Position numbers and translations under genes: made by a program. From a virus: a stretch of DNA of 37,873 nucleotides. Positions 15,991 through 23,922 of the stretch are shown here, piece after piece. Below the pieces are notes generated by a model. It saw only the letters and a list, made by a program, of their open reading frames with translations. It was not told the origin of the DNA and ran no database searches. The DNA lies in IMG/VR virus record IMGVR_UViG_3300046320_000217, positions 1 through 37,873 of that record, one strand, 5' to 3'. Position 1 is the stretch's first letter. Each line of letters starts with the position of its first letter.

Positions 15991-17642
15991 TACAATTTTT
16001 GTATATAGTCATTAAAATTATTTACAAAAGGATTCGACTGTAAGCTTTTTTGAACATCTTCTTCAACTGCTTCTGTATTTTGTTGATCTCCCATTTTCAT
16101 CATTTGAGCTTGTTGAAATAGTGAAATATAAGAAGGGTTCATTGGCATGTCTCCAAATTCTAGTGGATCTAGATTTCTCTTTGCTCTTATTTCATTTAAT
16201 TTAGCAAAACTATTAACTGCTTTTATATCGTTATCTAGTTCTACTTGTTCTGTATTAGAATCTAATCCAACAAACACTAACTCGTATTCTGGATGTAATT
16301 GAGATACTATATATTTATTTATCCAAAATTGTTTTTGTTTAAGTAGAGGCGTTAAACCTTTCTCTTTTGAATACTGAAGCTTATATTCACCACTTGCATT
16401 CCCAAGACCACCTCCGCCACCATCGGTGTTTCCATTTAAATGAAAACCAAACTCAGATGGGTCTATCGTGTAAACTGCAGAGCATATTTTTATCAAAAAT
16501 TCTTGGTATTTGCTATACTCCATGTCTCTGTTAGTTTCATGGGTAGAAATCCAATCTATTTTATCTGCATTTACAATTGGCGTTTTATGCATATTTTCAA
16601 CACCAGACATTTGAGCTTGCCATTGACCTCTAAAATCATCAAGCGTATTCATGTTTATGTTTCCCGAATACCTCAACAAACCTCTCGGATTTGATCCTAC
16701 TTTAAAGAAATTTGAATTATATTGATCTGCATTTAAGATTGCAGTTATTGTCTTTATTAAATCCTCAAGCTCTGAATTCCCATAACCATTTGTCAAAATA
16801 TCAGTAGATTGATTTCTTATACCCATACAAAGCTCCCATGGATAAAATTGCGCTTCTACTCTAGAGTGGAGAACTTGTGCGTATTGCGGTAAATAACCTT
16901 GAATAGTTAGATCATCCAATTGTTGATTACTTAAATGAGAATAATCAGCCATCCTCATCGTAGCTCCATCCACTGCAAAAAACTCAACAGGTTGACCTAT
17001 TTTATTTCTTACTACTTCAAAACAACCCTGATCTAACGTTAAAGAATCTTCAGTAAGTAATCTTAAAAAATTTTCAAAAGTTGAAGCATGCCAAACATTT
17101 TGACGCGTACCGCAATCCAATATGAATTGTGTTATATAATCTATCTGTTTTTCTTCTTGAACTGAAAGTTTTGTTTCTTTTGTTCCAGTTCTAGATTTTT
17201 GAATCTTCTGAATAACAAAACCAGTTGAGTATTTATCTTTCTGCGGTTGTGCGAAAGATGCCACTTGGTTCTTTCTTGTCTTTATAATGGCATTTACTAT
17301 GTGTGTCTTACTCATCTTACGAAGCGTGTCGTAAGAAATAGTATAGTATTTGTCTTTATATCCATTACCAGATCTTAAATCTAATGGATCTATAAGTAAA
17401 GATTTACCAGCACCATCTTCTCTTTTCTGTATTGAATTTATATAATTTCTTGCAGAATAGATTTTATTTATGTCGTCTGATTGAAGTGCTTTTTTTAGAT
17501 TAATTTCTTTTTGAAGACTTAATAATTTAATTTGACTATCTAAATCATTCATAGAAGAATTTAAATCCATAATTTTTGGCGTGCCAATTATATTGGAAGA
17601 CGTGATAGATTTAATTAATTTCTTATTTCTTCTTTTATTCAC
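15990..17642 (-). CDS. Portal protein
   Basis: This 550-residue protein has the length and features of a phage portal. An N-terminal Lys/Arg-rich arm is followed by a stem/wing region (TISYDTLRKMSKTHIVNAIIKTRKNQVASF, about 100-130). A polar region with LTLDQGCFEVVRN follows, then EDLIKTITAILNADQYNSNFFKVGSNPRGLL and a Gly-rich turn (GNTDGGGGGLGNASGEYK). These segments match the HK97/PBSX-type portal pattern as I know it. The C-terminal 40 residues are Gln-rich. The portal is the dodecameric DNA entry channel. The gene has its own palindrome-covered promoter just upstream. Confidence 0.82.
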   Translation of the reverse strand: MNKRRNKKLIKSITSSNIIGTPKIMDLNSSMNDLDSQIKLLSLQKEINLKKALQSDDINKIYSARNYINSIQKREDGAGKSLLIDPLDLRSGNGYKDKYYTISYDTLRKMSKTHIVNAIIKTRKNQVASFAQPQKDKYSTGFVIQKIQKSRTGTKETKLSVQEEKQIDYITQFILDCGTRQNVWHASTFENFLRLLTEDSLTLDQGCFEVVRNKIGQPVEFFAVDGATMRMADYSHLSNQQLDDLTIQGYLPQYAQVLHSRVEAQFYPWELCMGIRNQSTDILTNGYGNSELEDLIKTITAILNADQYNSNFFKVGSNPRGLLRYSGNINMNTLDDFRGQWQAQMSGVENMHKTPIVNADKIDWISTHETNRDMEYSKYQEFLIKICSAVYTIDPSEFGFHLNGNTDGGGGGLGNASGEYKLQYSKEKGLTPLLKQKQFWINKYIVSQLHPEYELVFVGLDSNTEQVELDNDIKAVNSFAKLNEIRAKRNLDPLEFGDMPMNPSYISLFQQAQMMKMGDQQNTEAVEEDVQKSLQSNPFVNNFNDYIQKL

Positions 17643-17647
17643 TTATC

Positions 17648-17679
17648 AATATTGTATATTAATACAAATATACAATATT
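17648..17679 (-). promoter_or_regulatory. Portal operon promoter inside a 13-bp perfect inverted repeat
   Basis: AATATTGTATATT (17648-17660) is the exact inverted repeat of 17667-17679, separated by 6 nt. On the minus strand the right arm and spacer contain TATATTTG (17665-17672), a perfect TAnnTTTG -7 element 22 nt before the portal ATG. The overlap suggests an operator that blocks the promoter. The repeat could also act as an AT-only hairpin in RNA. Confidence 0.6.
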
Positions 17680-18358
17680 AAAGAGGAAAATTTTTACGTA
17701 TCTTTCTGTTGTCAGCTACTCCGGCAGTAGATTTTCCAGAATTTCTTGTTCTTAATCCATGTTCTATGAATACGTCTGCTGTTGCGTGAACGTCTGCTAA
17801 AGCCCTGTGTGCGTCAAACAATTCAACTCCAAATGCTGCAGCTACTGTTCCAAGTTTATTGTTTAATAAATCTTTATCATTTCCAAGCGAAACGTAAGAT
17901 AGTCTTTGAGTATCAAACGTAAATGGAACAAATTCTCCTTTTGGAGTTTTAAATCCATCAAAATATTTTGATAAATCTGTTTTGTGAAGTTCTGCTTGAA
18001 TTAACAAAAACCCGATATCGAAACCTATATTGTGTCCAATTATTATAGGCTTCCATTTAGCACCCTTTGAAACTTGAGAAATTGAAACAAAATCTAAAAA
18101 CTCTTTCCAAACTATCTTACATTCTTTTCCTTCTTTCTCACATTTTTCTCTTGTAATGCCAGTTGCTTCTGCTGCACCTTTATCGTAGATCAAAGTATCA
18201 TCATAAGGTTTTACTAAAGACGAGTACTCACCTAACTTTTTAAAATCAAAGAAATCTATAGCAAGTACACCAATTTCAGTTATAGGGTTTTTGTCAAAAA
18301 GAAGCCCACCAGTTTCAAAGTCAATTACTATACCAGTAGATCTTTTATGTAATTCCAT
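17678..18358 (-). CDS. DnaQ-like 3'-5' exonuclease (DEDDh family)
   Basis: This 226-residue protein shows all the DEDDh motifs. Exo I is VIDFETGG (D13, E15). Exo II is IIGHNIGFDIGFL (D114). Exo III is AHRALADVHATADVF (H184, D189). The length is that of a stand-alone exonuclease domain. Such enzymes degrade DNA or RNA from the 3' end and may help recombination, repair or host DNA turnover. It has its own CTTAAG-type promoter, and its stop lies beside the portal operator. Confidence 0.9.
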   Translation of the reverse strand: MELHKRSTGIVIDFETGGLLFDKNPITEIGVLAIDFFDFKKLGEYSSLVKPYDDTLIYDKGAAEATGITREKCEKEGKECKIVWKEFLDFVSISQVSKGAKWKPIIIGHNIGFDIGFLLIQAELHKTDLSKYFDGFKTPKGEFVPFTFDTQRLSYVSLGNDKDLLNNKLGTVAAAFGVELFDAHRALADVHATADVFIEHGLRTRNSGKSTAGVADNRKIRKNFPL

Positions 18359-18374
18359 AATATTTTGTTTTTTA

Positions 18375-18400
18375 CAAAAGTAAAATAATTTTTCTTAAGA
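18375..18400 (-). promoter_or_regulatory. CTTAAG-type promoter for the exonuclease gene
   Basis: On the minus strand TTTCTTAAGAAA is followed by TACTTTTG (18375-18382), a perfect TAnnTTTG box. The ATG of the exonuclease is 17 nt downstream of the box. The offset is identical to the other members. Confidence 0.78.
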
Positions 18401-18410
18401 AAGTAATGTT

Positions 18411-18659
18411 CTAAGCTAATTCTACAAAATATGTGTATTTGTTTCCAGTTCCTACGTGAAATCCACTTAAATTAGTATTCACTCTTGTTAAATTAAACTT
18501 AATACCATTTATTTTGAAGTTTTCTCCATTTAATTTTGCATGCATAAACTTACCCCCAAATTCTCTTTCTAGATCAGATATTAATTCATTTATTCTATAA
18601 GGGTGTTGGAACATCAGATATTTAAACTCATATCCGCTTTTCAAGGATTTCTTTGGCAT
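18411..18659 (-). CDS. Small hypothetical protein, 82 aa
   Basis: This soluble protein starts MPKKSLKSGYEFKYLMFQHP and has a beta-rich C-terminus (LTRVNTNLSGFHVGTGNKYTYFVELA). The first ATG overlaps the upstream gene by 32 nt. A second ATG at 18611 (MFQHPYRIN) would avoid the overlap and is a possible true start. No family is recognised. Confidence 0.5.
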   Translation of the reverse strand: MPKKSLKSGYEFKYLMFQHPYRINELISDLEREFGGKFMHAKLNGENFKINGIKFNLTRVNTNLSGFHVGTGNKYTYFVELA

Positions 18660-18972
18660 CTATTTTTACCTTTTCAATGTCTAAGTTTATTACTGTTTTG
18701 TATTTTTCCCAATTTTCTTTACTCATTAATTTTGGGAATGGGCATTTTTGCTTGTCTTTATCAACCATCCATCTTTCTGGTAAATCGCACCCACAATCTT
18801 TACATTCTCCACCGTTTTCAATCAAACAAGATTTCCCACATATAGTTGCTCTATAAAGAAACTGTTCTTCTAAATTTTCGCCTATATTGTGAAGAACTTT
18901 AAATTGCAAATATCTAGCATTTCCAATTAGAAAAGCTTTTACGTTGCTTAGCGTTATGTCTTTTAATTCCAT
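18628..18972 (-). CDS. Cysteine-rich phage protein with a putative zinc ribbon
   Basis: This 114-residue protein has clustered cysteines at about residues 45-75 (CGKSC, then CKDCGCDLPERW, then KQKCPFPK), spaced like a treble-clef or zinc-ribbon site. A C-terminal helix follows (MSKENWEKYKTVINLDIEKVKID). I recall similar CxDC-G-C-x2-P-x-RW segments in phage proteins of unknown function. It is the first gene after the tRNA-like unit's terminator, and its own promoter is not obvious. Confidence 0.55.
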   Translation of the reverse strand: MELKDITLSNVKAFLIGNARYLQFKVLHNIGENLEEQFLYRATICGKSCLIENGGECKDCGCDLPERWMVDKDKQKCPFPKLMSKENWEKYKTVINLDIEKVKIDAKEILEKRI

Positions 18973-18989
18973 AATTCAATTTGTTTGTT

Positions 18990-19029
18990 TTAAAATTAAA
19001 ACACCCTCAAAACATAATTAAGAGGGTGT
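18990..19029 (-). terminator. Rho-independent terminator at the end of the tRNA-like unit
   Basis: A perfect 8-bp stem pairs GAGGGTGT (19022-19029, plus-strand view) with ACACCCTC (19001-19008). On the minus strand the second arm is followed by TTTTAATTTTAAAAC. It closes the 2 kb non-coding unit before the 114-aa gene. Confidence 0.85.
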
Positions 19030-19064
19030 CGGAACCTATAGCCATTTATATTCACACAAACTTG

Positions 19065-19137
19065 AAAGGTGTCTCTGATTCGAACAGAGCTAAGATCGTT
19101 TTTAGGAATCGAAGCGAGCCAACTTTCCCAACACCCT
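19065..19137 (-). tRNA. tRNA-like gene, isotype not assignable
   Basis: The acceptor arms AGGGTGT and ACACCTT pair over 7 bp with one G-U. The T-arm CTCTG-TTCGAAT-CAGAG is perfect, and GTTGG fits a D-loop. The 73-nt span is normal. The anticodon arm (CGATTCCTAAAAACG) does not form a 5-bp stem with U at position 33, so I cannot read an anticodon. Confidence 0.55.
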
Positions 19138-19286
19138 TTACTTGAATCCACTTCTCCATTTCATCAAGTTTCCATTTTAGCTAAAATCTAAAACAGAATC
19201 CACTCTTTAAGACGGCTCAACACCGTACAAACGCAAGGCTTTTCTATATACAAGTGTTTCAGAGTGGTCCTCTGTATTCTGTTTTG

Positions 19287-19380
19287 CGGTTGAAATGGGG
19301 ATCGAACCCATACGGAGTTGTTTATTAAGTATTACCTCCATCTCCTTTTAAGATAAGTCTACCAATTCCAGCATTCAACC
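19287..19380 (-). tRNA. tRNA-like gene with long variable region, possibly Leu type
   Basis: Perfect 7-bp acceptor GGTTGAA/TTCAACC and perfect T-arm ATGGG-TTCGATC-CCCAT. The D region GCTGGAATTGGTAGAC is typical of tRNA-Leu. The 94-nt length fits a long variable arm (GGAG...CTCC). The candidate anticodon loop (ATCT-TAAAAGG-AGAT) lacks U33, so the isotype is uncertain. Plus-strand segments 19138-19286 and 19381-19585 on either side hold no gene that I can see. Confidence 0.62.
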
Positions 19381-19585
19381 TCTTTATCTCGTAGTTTTCA
19401 AGGATCACTAAACTATGGTGGGTTTAGAAACTTAACCGCGATATAGTACAAACCTAATTCAATTGCTGAATTTCCATTCCAGCTAAGATAATTGTTGTCA
19501 ATGTGATTTTTACCAGTCTAGCTCTGATATAGACACCTCTTAATTACTCACAACATATATTGTGTTTGGCTTCATAATTGAATTG

Positions 19586-19654
19586 CAGGGGCGGCTGGGT
19601 TCGAACCAGCGACTTAGGCGCGACCTAATGCTCTACCAACTGAGCTACATCCCT
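19586..19654 (-). tRNA. tRNA-like gene with short anticodon arm
   Basis: The D-arm GCTC-AGTTGGTA-GAGC and T-arm GCTGG-TTCGAAC-CCAGC are canonical. The acceptor AGGGATG/CGCCCCT pairs except for one A-C. The anticodon arm TTAGG-TCGCG-CCTAA has only a 5-nt loop. If the stem is shifted, the loop GTCGCGC would read anticodon CGC, but then the variable loop is too short. The gene is about 69 nt, 3-4 nt below normal. Confidence 0.6.
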
Positions 19655-19859
19655 ATTTTGTCATCTTAATAATTTCTCTACGGTAAACTTCGACGACGTA
19701 CTTAAACCAAATTAAAGATGCTTAGGTATTACAAGAATATCTTAAAAGATCTCTCTAAACTGTCTATTAATCCAGATAAGAAGTTTAAGTCAAACGCGAC
19801 TGATTGCCTTATGCTTATTTACGCAAAACTCAGGTAATACTACCAAGTCAGCAATTTAC
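19655..19859 (-). other. Non-coding spacer with hairpins inside the tRNA-like unit
   Basis: No ORF or T-loop is visible. On the minus strand there are small hairpins, for example GGTA-GTAT-TACC and ATCTT-TT-AAGAT, and a possible closing pair GACT...AGTC around two hairpins. It could be processed tRNA spacer or a structured RNA. Confidence 0.4.
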
Positions 19860-19949
19860 GGTGTTGTTCTATAAAATGGATTCGAACCATAATCTTGCCC
19901 TCTATTGTCATCCGTAAAGGTTATCGTCGAGCGCCGTGCGCCACACACC
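19860..19949 (-). tRNA. Degenerate tRNA-like element
   Basis: A T-arm-like ATGG-TTCGAAT-CCAT is clear at 19876-19890. GCGC-ACG-GCGC looks like a D-arm with a very short loop. GGTGT and ACACC at the ends can pair, but an 11-nt gap lies between the T-arm and the 3' arm. No anticodon arm is readable. Confidence 0.35.
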
Positions 19950-19954
19950 CTATA

Positions 19955-20091
19955 AAATCCCTGAGTTTCGAACCTCAGATTATATCAAGTTAATTAGACT
20001 TGATTTTTGGTTTGCCCTACGATCTTTATTGCGCAATTAAGATACTTAAGATTTGAAACAGCTGCTTTTCATCTCTTAAAATTAGGGACTT
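19955..20091 (-). tRNA. tRNA-like element with about 60 extra bases
   Basis: The ends AAGTCC and GGATTT can pair, and a T-arm CTGAG-GTTCGAAA-CTCAG is present with an 8-nt loop (one base more than normal). Between them are three strong hairpins: TTAAGA...TCTTAA, ATCTT-A-ATTGCGCAAT-A-AAGAT, and ATCAAGT-CTAATTA-ACTTGAT. The total of 137 nt is far above a normal tRNA, so it is either interrupted or a different RNA. Confidence 0.38.
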
Positions 20092-20092
20092 G

Positions 20093-20202
20093 AAGGTTAG
20101 TGGGGATTCGAACTCCACATTCTCGAAATAATTTAGCTTGCGTCGAATTAATAAATTCTGCCCTCGCCGTTATTCGCGTGTTGCCATTAGACTAATAACC
20201 TT
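20093..20202 (-). tRNA. tRNA-like element with an enlarged middle
   Basis: Perfect 7-bp acceptor AAGGTTA/TAACCTT, and a D-region TTAGTCTAATGGCAA of tRNA type. The T-arm is GTGGAG-TTCGAAT-CCCCAC, 6 bp with one mismatch. The span of 110 nt includes an extra GAATT-TATT-AATTC hairpin. The anticodon could not be identified. Confidence 0.45.
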
Positions 20203-20304
20203 ACCACAGTTACGGAAATAAAAGAACTTTATTCCCACGATGCGTCCAGATGAATTAACTGGACCCTTGTTTTGCTTCCATTTTTGTTTGCAAAGGAGAA
20301 TTTT

Positions 20305-20397
20305 GTGGACCCGGAGGGAATCGAACCCTCGTCCTACAAAGAATATAACATAGTCTTAATGAGTAATTGGGGGCAATATAAATACTGCGCCATCCAC
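20305..20397 (-). tRNA. tRNA-like element, isotype not assignable
   Basis: GTGGAT/GTCCAC pair at the ends, the T-arm GAGGG-TTCGATT-CCCTC is perfect, and GGCGCAGT is a typical D-arm start. The D-loop lacks the GG pair, and the middle (ATTACTCATTAAG) gives no proper anticodon stem. The length is 93 nt. Confidence 0.5.
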
Positions 20398-20402
20398 CAC
20401 CT

Positions 20403-20945
20403 TATTTTGAAAAAACAAAGAAAACTAGATTCACTCAATAGTTCAACTTTCTGGTTCCAAGTAGTTGACACTCATCTTCTTTATGCAACTTATGCTGCGA
20501 ATCTCATTGGTGAGAAAGAAGGACGGAAATTAATTTGTTTGCCGCTTATTTGTTTTTAACTTTTTAGAGAACTGTTAATCTCTACTCAACTATATTCTAC
20601 TACATTGTAGTCAATACCGGTCGGGCCCATGTTTTCAAAGAACTTTATTCTGTTTCCAGATTTGGAGAAAGTCTAATTCGCTATAAGTATAGTGACTTCC
20701 GAAACCCACTTAAGGATCGCAAGATTTGTGCCTCTTACTAGTGGCCGTACGTCTTTCCGTTCTTGTCAACTTAAATATGGCTACCAGTTAGTTCTTGGCC
20801 TTCAAACTCTTTTACTTGATTATCTAAGATTTGGTTAAGCAAATTGTATAGCGTAAAACTTCCCTTAAAGCGTGGGACTATATTTGTCTTATAGCCGCTT
20901 CTTACTTGCATAAACTTTAAGAGTATACATTTTGTTTTGTTGTTG
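20403..20945 (-). ncRNA. Structured non-coding leader of the tRNA-like unit (unknown RNA)
   Basis: About 540 nt lie between the unit's promoter and the first T-arm, with no coding frame and no T-loop. Starting near the expected 5' end, a long hairpin joins AAGCGGCTATA (about 20901) to TATAGTCC and CGCTT. Others are CTATA-CT-TATAG inside GGAAGTC...GACTT, AGAGA...TCTCT, and a 46-nt branched element (20476-20521) closed by CTTCTTT/AAAGAAG around CTCA-CCAA-TGAG and GCA...TGC. The region is more GC-mixed than the coding DNA. Some pieces may be decayed tRNAs. It matches no RNA family that I can name. Confidence 0.4.
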
Positions 20946-20974
20946 TAAAAGTAAATAGTCTTTTCTTAAGAAAA
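20946..20974 (-). promoter_or_regulatory. CTTAAG-type promoter of the tRNA-like unit
   Basis: The palindrome TTTTCTTAAGAAAA (20961-20974) stands at the standard offset from TACTTTTA (20946-20953, minus strand). It is the only promoter visible for the 2 kb non-coding unit. Confidence 0.75.
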
Positions 20975-20988
20975 AAATATTTTTATAA

Positions 20989-21735
20989 TTATTTTTCACA
21001 ATTTTTTAAATTATTTTCTTCTTGTTTGATTATCAATCGATTATATCTTAAAACATCTACTTCTTTAATGTAAGTTAGATTATCTTTAAAGCATTCCAGC
21101 ATCTCCATTTTTTCTATGTTGCCGCTTTCCCAAATAATATGACAATCTCTACAAAGTAGGTTTATGTTTCTTTCTTCTAATTTAAGATCTGGTCTGTGTT
21201 TTACGCTTAAAATATGGCTTCTATCTAACCATTGACCTCCATGAATGCACCCTTCGCAAATGTATACCCCATTGTCTTTTGCTTCTGTTGAAATCTTATC
21301 TTTTAATTTTTTAAGTTCTAAATCTTCACTTGAAATCTTTATTTTAATTGGTCGCTTTATTATGATCTTTTCTTTTGGAAGCTTTGTAGCTATATCTTTC
21401 TCAGAAGCATACACAATTTCATTTGTTTCAAGAATTTCTATTTTATATGTCTTCCCATAAGATTCTTCATTTTGAACATCTAAGATCTTTATTCGCTTTC
21501 CTTGGTATTCTTCTTCCCTATTGTTGTGATAAAATCTAAATGATCCTTGTGGGTGCTTTTCTTTTATCTCAGTTGATTGTTTTTTATTTGACGCATTATC
21601 CTTTGCTTTTTGCTTATATCGTTCAACGCGCGTAACTCCATGAATTCTTATATGATTACAGTCATCACACAACATTCGTTTCCTATTCGCTACGAAGGTG
21701 TCTTTTTTGCATGTCGAGCACTTTTCCTTCTCCAT
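20989..21735 (-). CDS. HNH endonuclease
   Basis: This 248-residue protein has an N-terminal treble-clef pair (CSTCKKD, then CDDCNHIR, about residues 6-27). A lysine-rich middle domain with strands follows. The C-terminal HNH core is at about residues 160-205: CEGC, LDRSHILSVKHRPDL, ERNINLLCRDCH. The DRSH and N...CxxCH motifs supply the catalytic His, Asn and metal ligands. It directly follows the small-terminase-like gene, overlapping by 53 nt. HNH proteins next to large terminases can assist DNA packaging, while others are homing enzymes. The position beside the tRNA-like unit allows either. Confidence 0.85.
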   Translation of the reverse strand: MEKEKCSTCKKDTFVANRKRMLCDDCNHIRIHGVTRVERYKQKAKDNASNKKQSTEIKEKHPQGSFRFYHNNREEEYQGKRIKILDVQNEESYGKTYKIEILETNEIVYASEKDIATKLPKEKIIIKRPIKIKISSEDLELKKLKDKISTEAKDNGVYICEGCIHGGQWLDRSHILSVKHRPDLKLEERNINLLCRDCHIIWESGNIEKMEMLECFKDNLTYIKEVDVLRYNRLIIKQEENNLKNCEK

Positions 21736-22474
21736 TCTGATTTATATCTTTAAATGATTCTGCAGCTTGTTTATTTTGAGATTCTATCATTAATCTTACA
21801 ATTTGCTCTGGGGTCTTATTTTTATAAACAACTTCTTTTTCTGGGTTATCCTTAAACTTAAGTTCTGTTTGAGCGTATAGGTTTTGTTCTATTTCACCCA
21901 AAATTACTGACTCTGAATTTCTCAATTTGATCTCTGAAGCATCTTGATCTATTTTGCATTTCTTAATGAGATTCAAAAATACTATTCTATCTTCAAGTGA
22001 TAATTTGGTTATCGTTTTTTCTATTCTTTCTCTAGTAAAAATCTCCCTAGCATTAGAATCCTCTATTATTCTTTTGGTAATTTTTACCCTTAAATTTGTT
22101 TTATGGAAACCTAACAATGTTTCTTTTTGCTTCATAGCATCCATAACATTTGAAAGATCGTACGCTCTTCTGTTTAAGGCATCAATGTAATCCTTATAGT
22201 CTTCAAAAATTATTGGATCTATGTAGGTAAGATTTATGTTTTCTCGCATTATATGGCTATATCTAGCTATATGAAGTGCGAAAACATCCGTTGAATTTGT
22301 AGTTACCTCTGATCTCAACGAATTTATTATGGCATTGTACAGTTTAGTAAATGCTGCCTGATGCATTTTCTTATACTGTGGCATTGATCTAATTTCTTCC
22401 CAAATTTGAGGTCTCATCAAACCCAATTCAACAAGTTTTCTAATTTCTTCCTTTAGTATCTCACTTGGTTTCAT
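21683..22474 (-). CDS. Putative terminase-associated DNA-binding protein
   Basis: I place the start at ATG 22474 (MKPSEILKEEIRKLV...), which leaves a 2-nt gap after the terminase stop. An upstream ATG at 22486 would sit inside that gene. The protein is about 263 residues and helical. The first 60 residues (KLVELGLMRPQIWEEIRSMPQY) look like a helix-turn-helix for DNA binding, and a central NVMDAMKQKETLLGFHK segment resembles one in the 198-aa protein encoded upstream of the large terminase. It may be a small terminase subunit or a partner. Evidence is partial. Confidence 0.45.
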   Translation of the reverse strand: MKPSEILKEEIRKLVELGLMRPQIWEEIRSMPQYKKMHQAAFTKLYNAIINSLRSEVTTNSTDVFALHIARYSHIMRENINLTYIDPIIFEDYKDYIDALNRRAYDLSNVMDAMKQKETLLGFHKTNLRVKITKRIIEDSNAREIFTRERIEKTITKLSLEDRIVFLNLIKKCKIDQDASEIKLRNSESVILGEIEQNLYAQTELKFKDNPEKEVVYKNKTPEQIVRLMIESQNKQAAESFKDINQNGEGKVLDMQKRHLRSE

Positions 22475-22476
22475 AA

Positions 22477-23922
22477 TTACACCCATCCAGCAATTGCTGG
22501 GTTATTATCTTCTAAACTTTCTGTAATTCCTATCACTAAAACATCCACCATATCATCATGTTCTGAATTTGGAAAAGTACATAGTTGATTTAAGAAATTT
22601 TCAACGTATGGTCCATCTATCAATATCACTCTTCCAGTTTCCAATATTGGAAGTTTTGAATTTAATCTTGCCACCTTATCTGTATCTGGTGGTTTTGATT
22701 CTAAGACATTCAACATAGTTGTTGCTATCAATTGTTGAACTATTGATTTTCCACTCGCTTTTGGTTCTACAAATATTCTTGAGTTTGAGTTATACCCCAT
22801 TCTCATTACATACAGTTTTATAAAATTTATCAAATCATGAAACTCCATCCAAACCTCTAAAACATCAAGAATGTAAAGTTTATTATCCTTTACAAAGTAT
22901 GACATTATAGCAGAAGGGTCATTTTCTTCATTGCTTGTGTATGCTGGATCTATAGCAAAACATATTGGCTCATTTATATGATCTCTGGTTATGGTTACAC
23001 TTTGGACAATTTTCATCCAAGCTCTCTTAACCATGTTACCTTCTTCTTTTGCTGGCACTTGACTATATTGACCAGCATAACCTTTACTTCCCAACGCTGC
23101 TAACATTCCATTTAGAACATTGACACTTAATCTTCCTGGGTCAAGTAGTTTATTTCTATAAAAGACTTTTAATTCAACAGGTTTTACTTTATCACTAAGT
23201 TCCGCTGGCAAACAAATGTGCCTATAATGATTTGTTTTATCATTCTTTAAAAGATGACCAGTTAAATCATCTTCATGTAGCCTTTGCATTACTACCATTC
23301 TTAAACCTAAAGACGCTGGAGTTAATCTATTATATAATGATTGCGTAAAATATGAATTAACTTTCAATCTCTCTGGTTTACTAATGGCAGTTTTAGGGTT
23401 TTGAGGATCATCTAATATAATATACAATCCAGAAAAACCAGTGATGTTTCCCCCAACTGTTTTACTTAACCTATATCCACCCTTATTTGTAAAATAAAAT
23501 GACTTTGCTTTTGAGTCTGCTCTTATAGAAAACACATCTCCAAATAATTCTTGATATTCGGCCGATGTTATTATGTCCTTACAAAGTTGTGCATTTAATA
23601 TCGATAAATTATCATCGTAAGAAATACATAAAAATTTGGCTGCTGGATTTCTAGTCCACACCCAAGCATTGAAAATAACTGAACAAATTAGGGACTTAGA
23701 TGTTCTTGGTGGAATATTGATTATTAAATCTTGACTATTCTCCTCTCTCCTCTCTATCCTTTTTTGCTCAGAATCTAAAAGTTCACATAGAAACCTTATA
23801 TGAAAATTGTCTTCGAATGGTTCGTTTGAGTGTAGTAATTCAAATGCCCACTTAAAGAATTCATAATAACTTTCCTTATATGTACTTCTTTTAAGTTCTA
23901 ACTCTAACGCGTCAAAATCCAT
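22477..23922 (-). CDS. Large terminase subunit
   Basis: This 481-residue, full-length terminase has an ATPase domain with Walker A IPPRTSKS (about 70-77; a PPRxSKS variant) and Walker B LYIILDDP (about D171-D172). The coupling motif lies near VVMQRLHEDDLTGHL. The RNase-H-like nuclease domain has CFAIDPAY (D325), RIFVEPKASG (E386) and EHDDMVDVL (about D459). It cuts concatemeric DNA and pumps it through the portal. The neighbours on both sides are packaging-related or unknown. The stop is 2 nt from the next ATG. Confidence 0.92.
   Translation of the reverse strand: MDFDALELELKRSTYKESYYEFFKWAFELLHSNEPFEDNFHIRFLCELLDSEQKRIERREENSQDLIINIPPRTSKSLICSVIFNAWVWTRNPAAKFLCISYDDNLSILNAQLCKDIITSAEYQELFGDVFSIRADSKAKSFYFTNKGGYRLSKTVGGNITGFSGLYIILDDPQNPKTAISKPERLKVNSYFTQSLYNRLTPASLGLRMVVMQRLHEDDLTGHLLKNDKTNHYRHICLPAELSDKVKPVELKVFYRNKLLDPGRLSVNVLNGMLAALGSKGYAGQYSQVPAKEEGNMVKRAWMKIVQSVTITRDHINEPICFAIDPAYTSNEENDPSAIMSYFVKDNKLYILDVLEVWMEFHDLINFIKLYVMRMGYNSNSRIFVEPKASGKSIVQQLIATTMLNVLESKPPDTDKVARLNSKLPILETGRVILIDGPYVENFLNQLCTFPNSEHDDMVDVLVIGITESLEDNNPAIAGWV

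Noticed and set aside
20272-20559. 95-aa plus-strand ORF
   Set aside because: It reads antisense through a tRNA-like T-arm (giving DPEGIEPSS, a well-known artefact of translated tRNA) and lies opposite to all other transcription.
20860-20910. Group I intron-like string (ATATAGTCC) near the 5' end of the non-coding unit
   Set aside because: It resembles the S element of group I introns, but the P, Q and R partners were not found and it sits at the start, not the end, of the structure. It is better explained as one arm of a hairpin.
19065-20974. tmRNA, rRNA or RNase P RNA
   Set aside because: No GGATTCGAC-type tmRNA start, no tag reading frame, and no RNase P or rRNA core motifs were seen.
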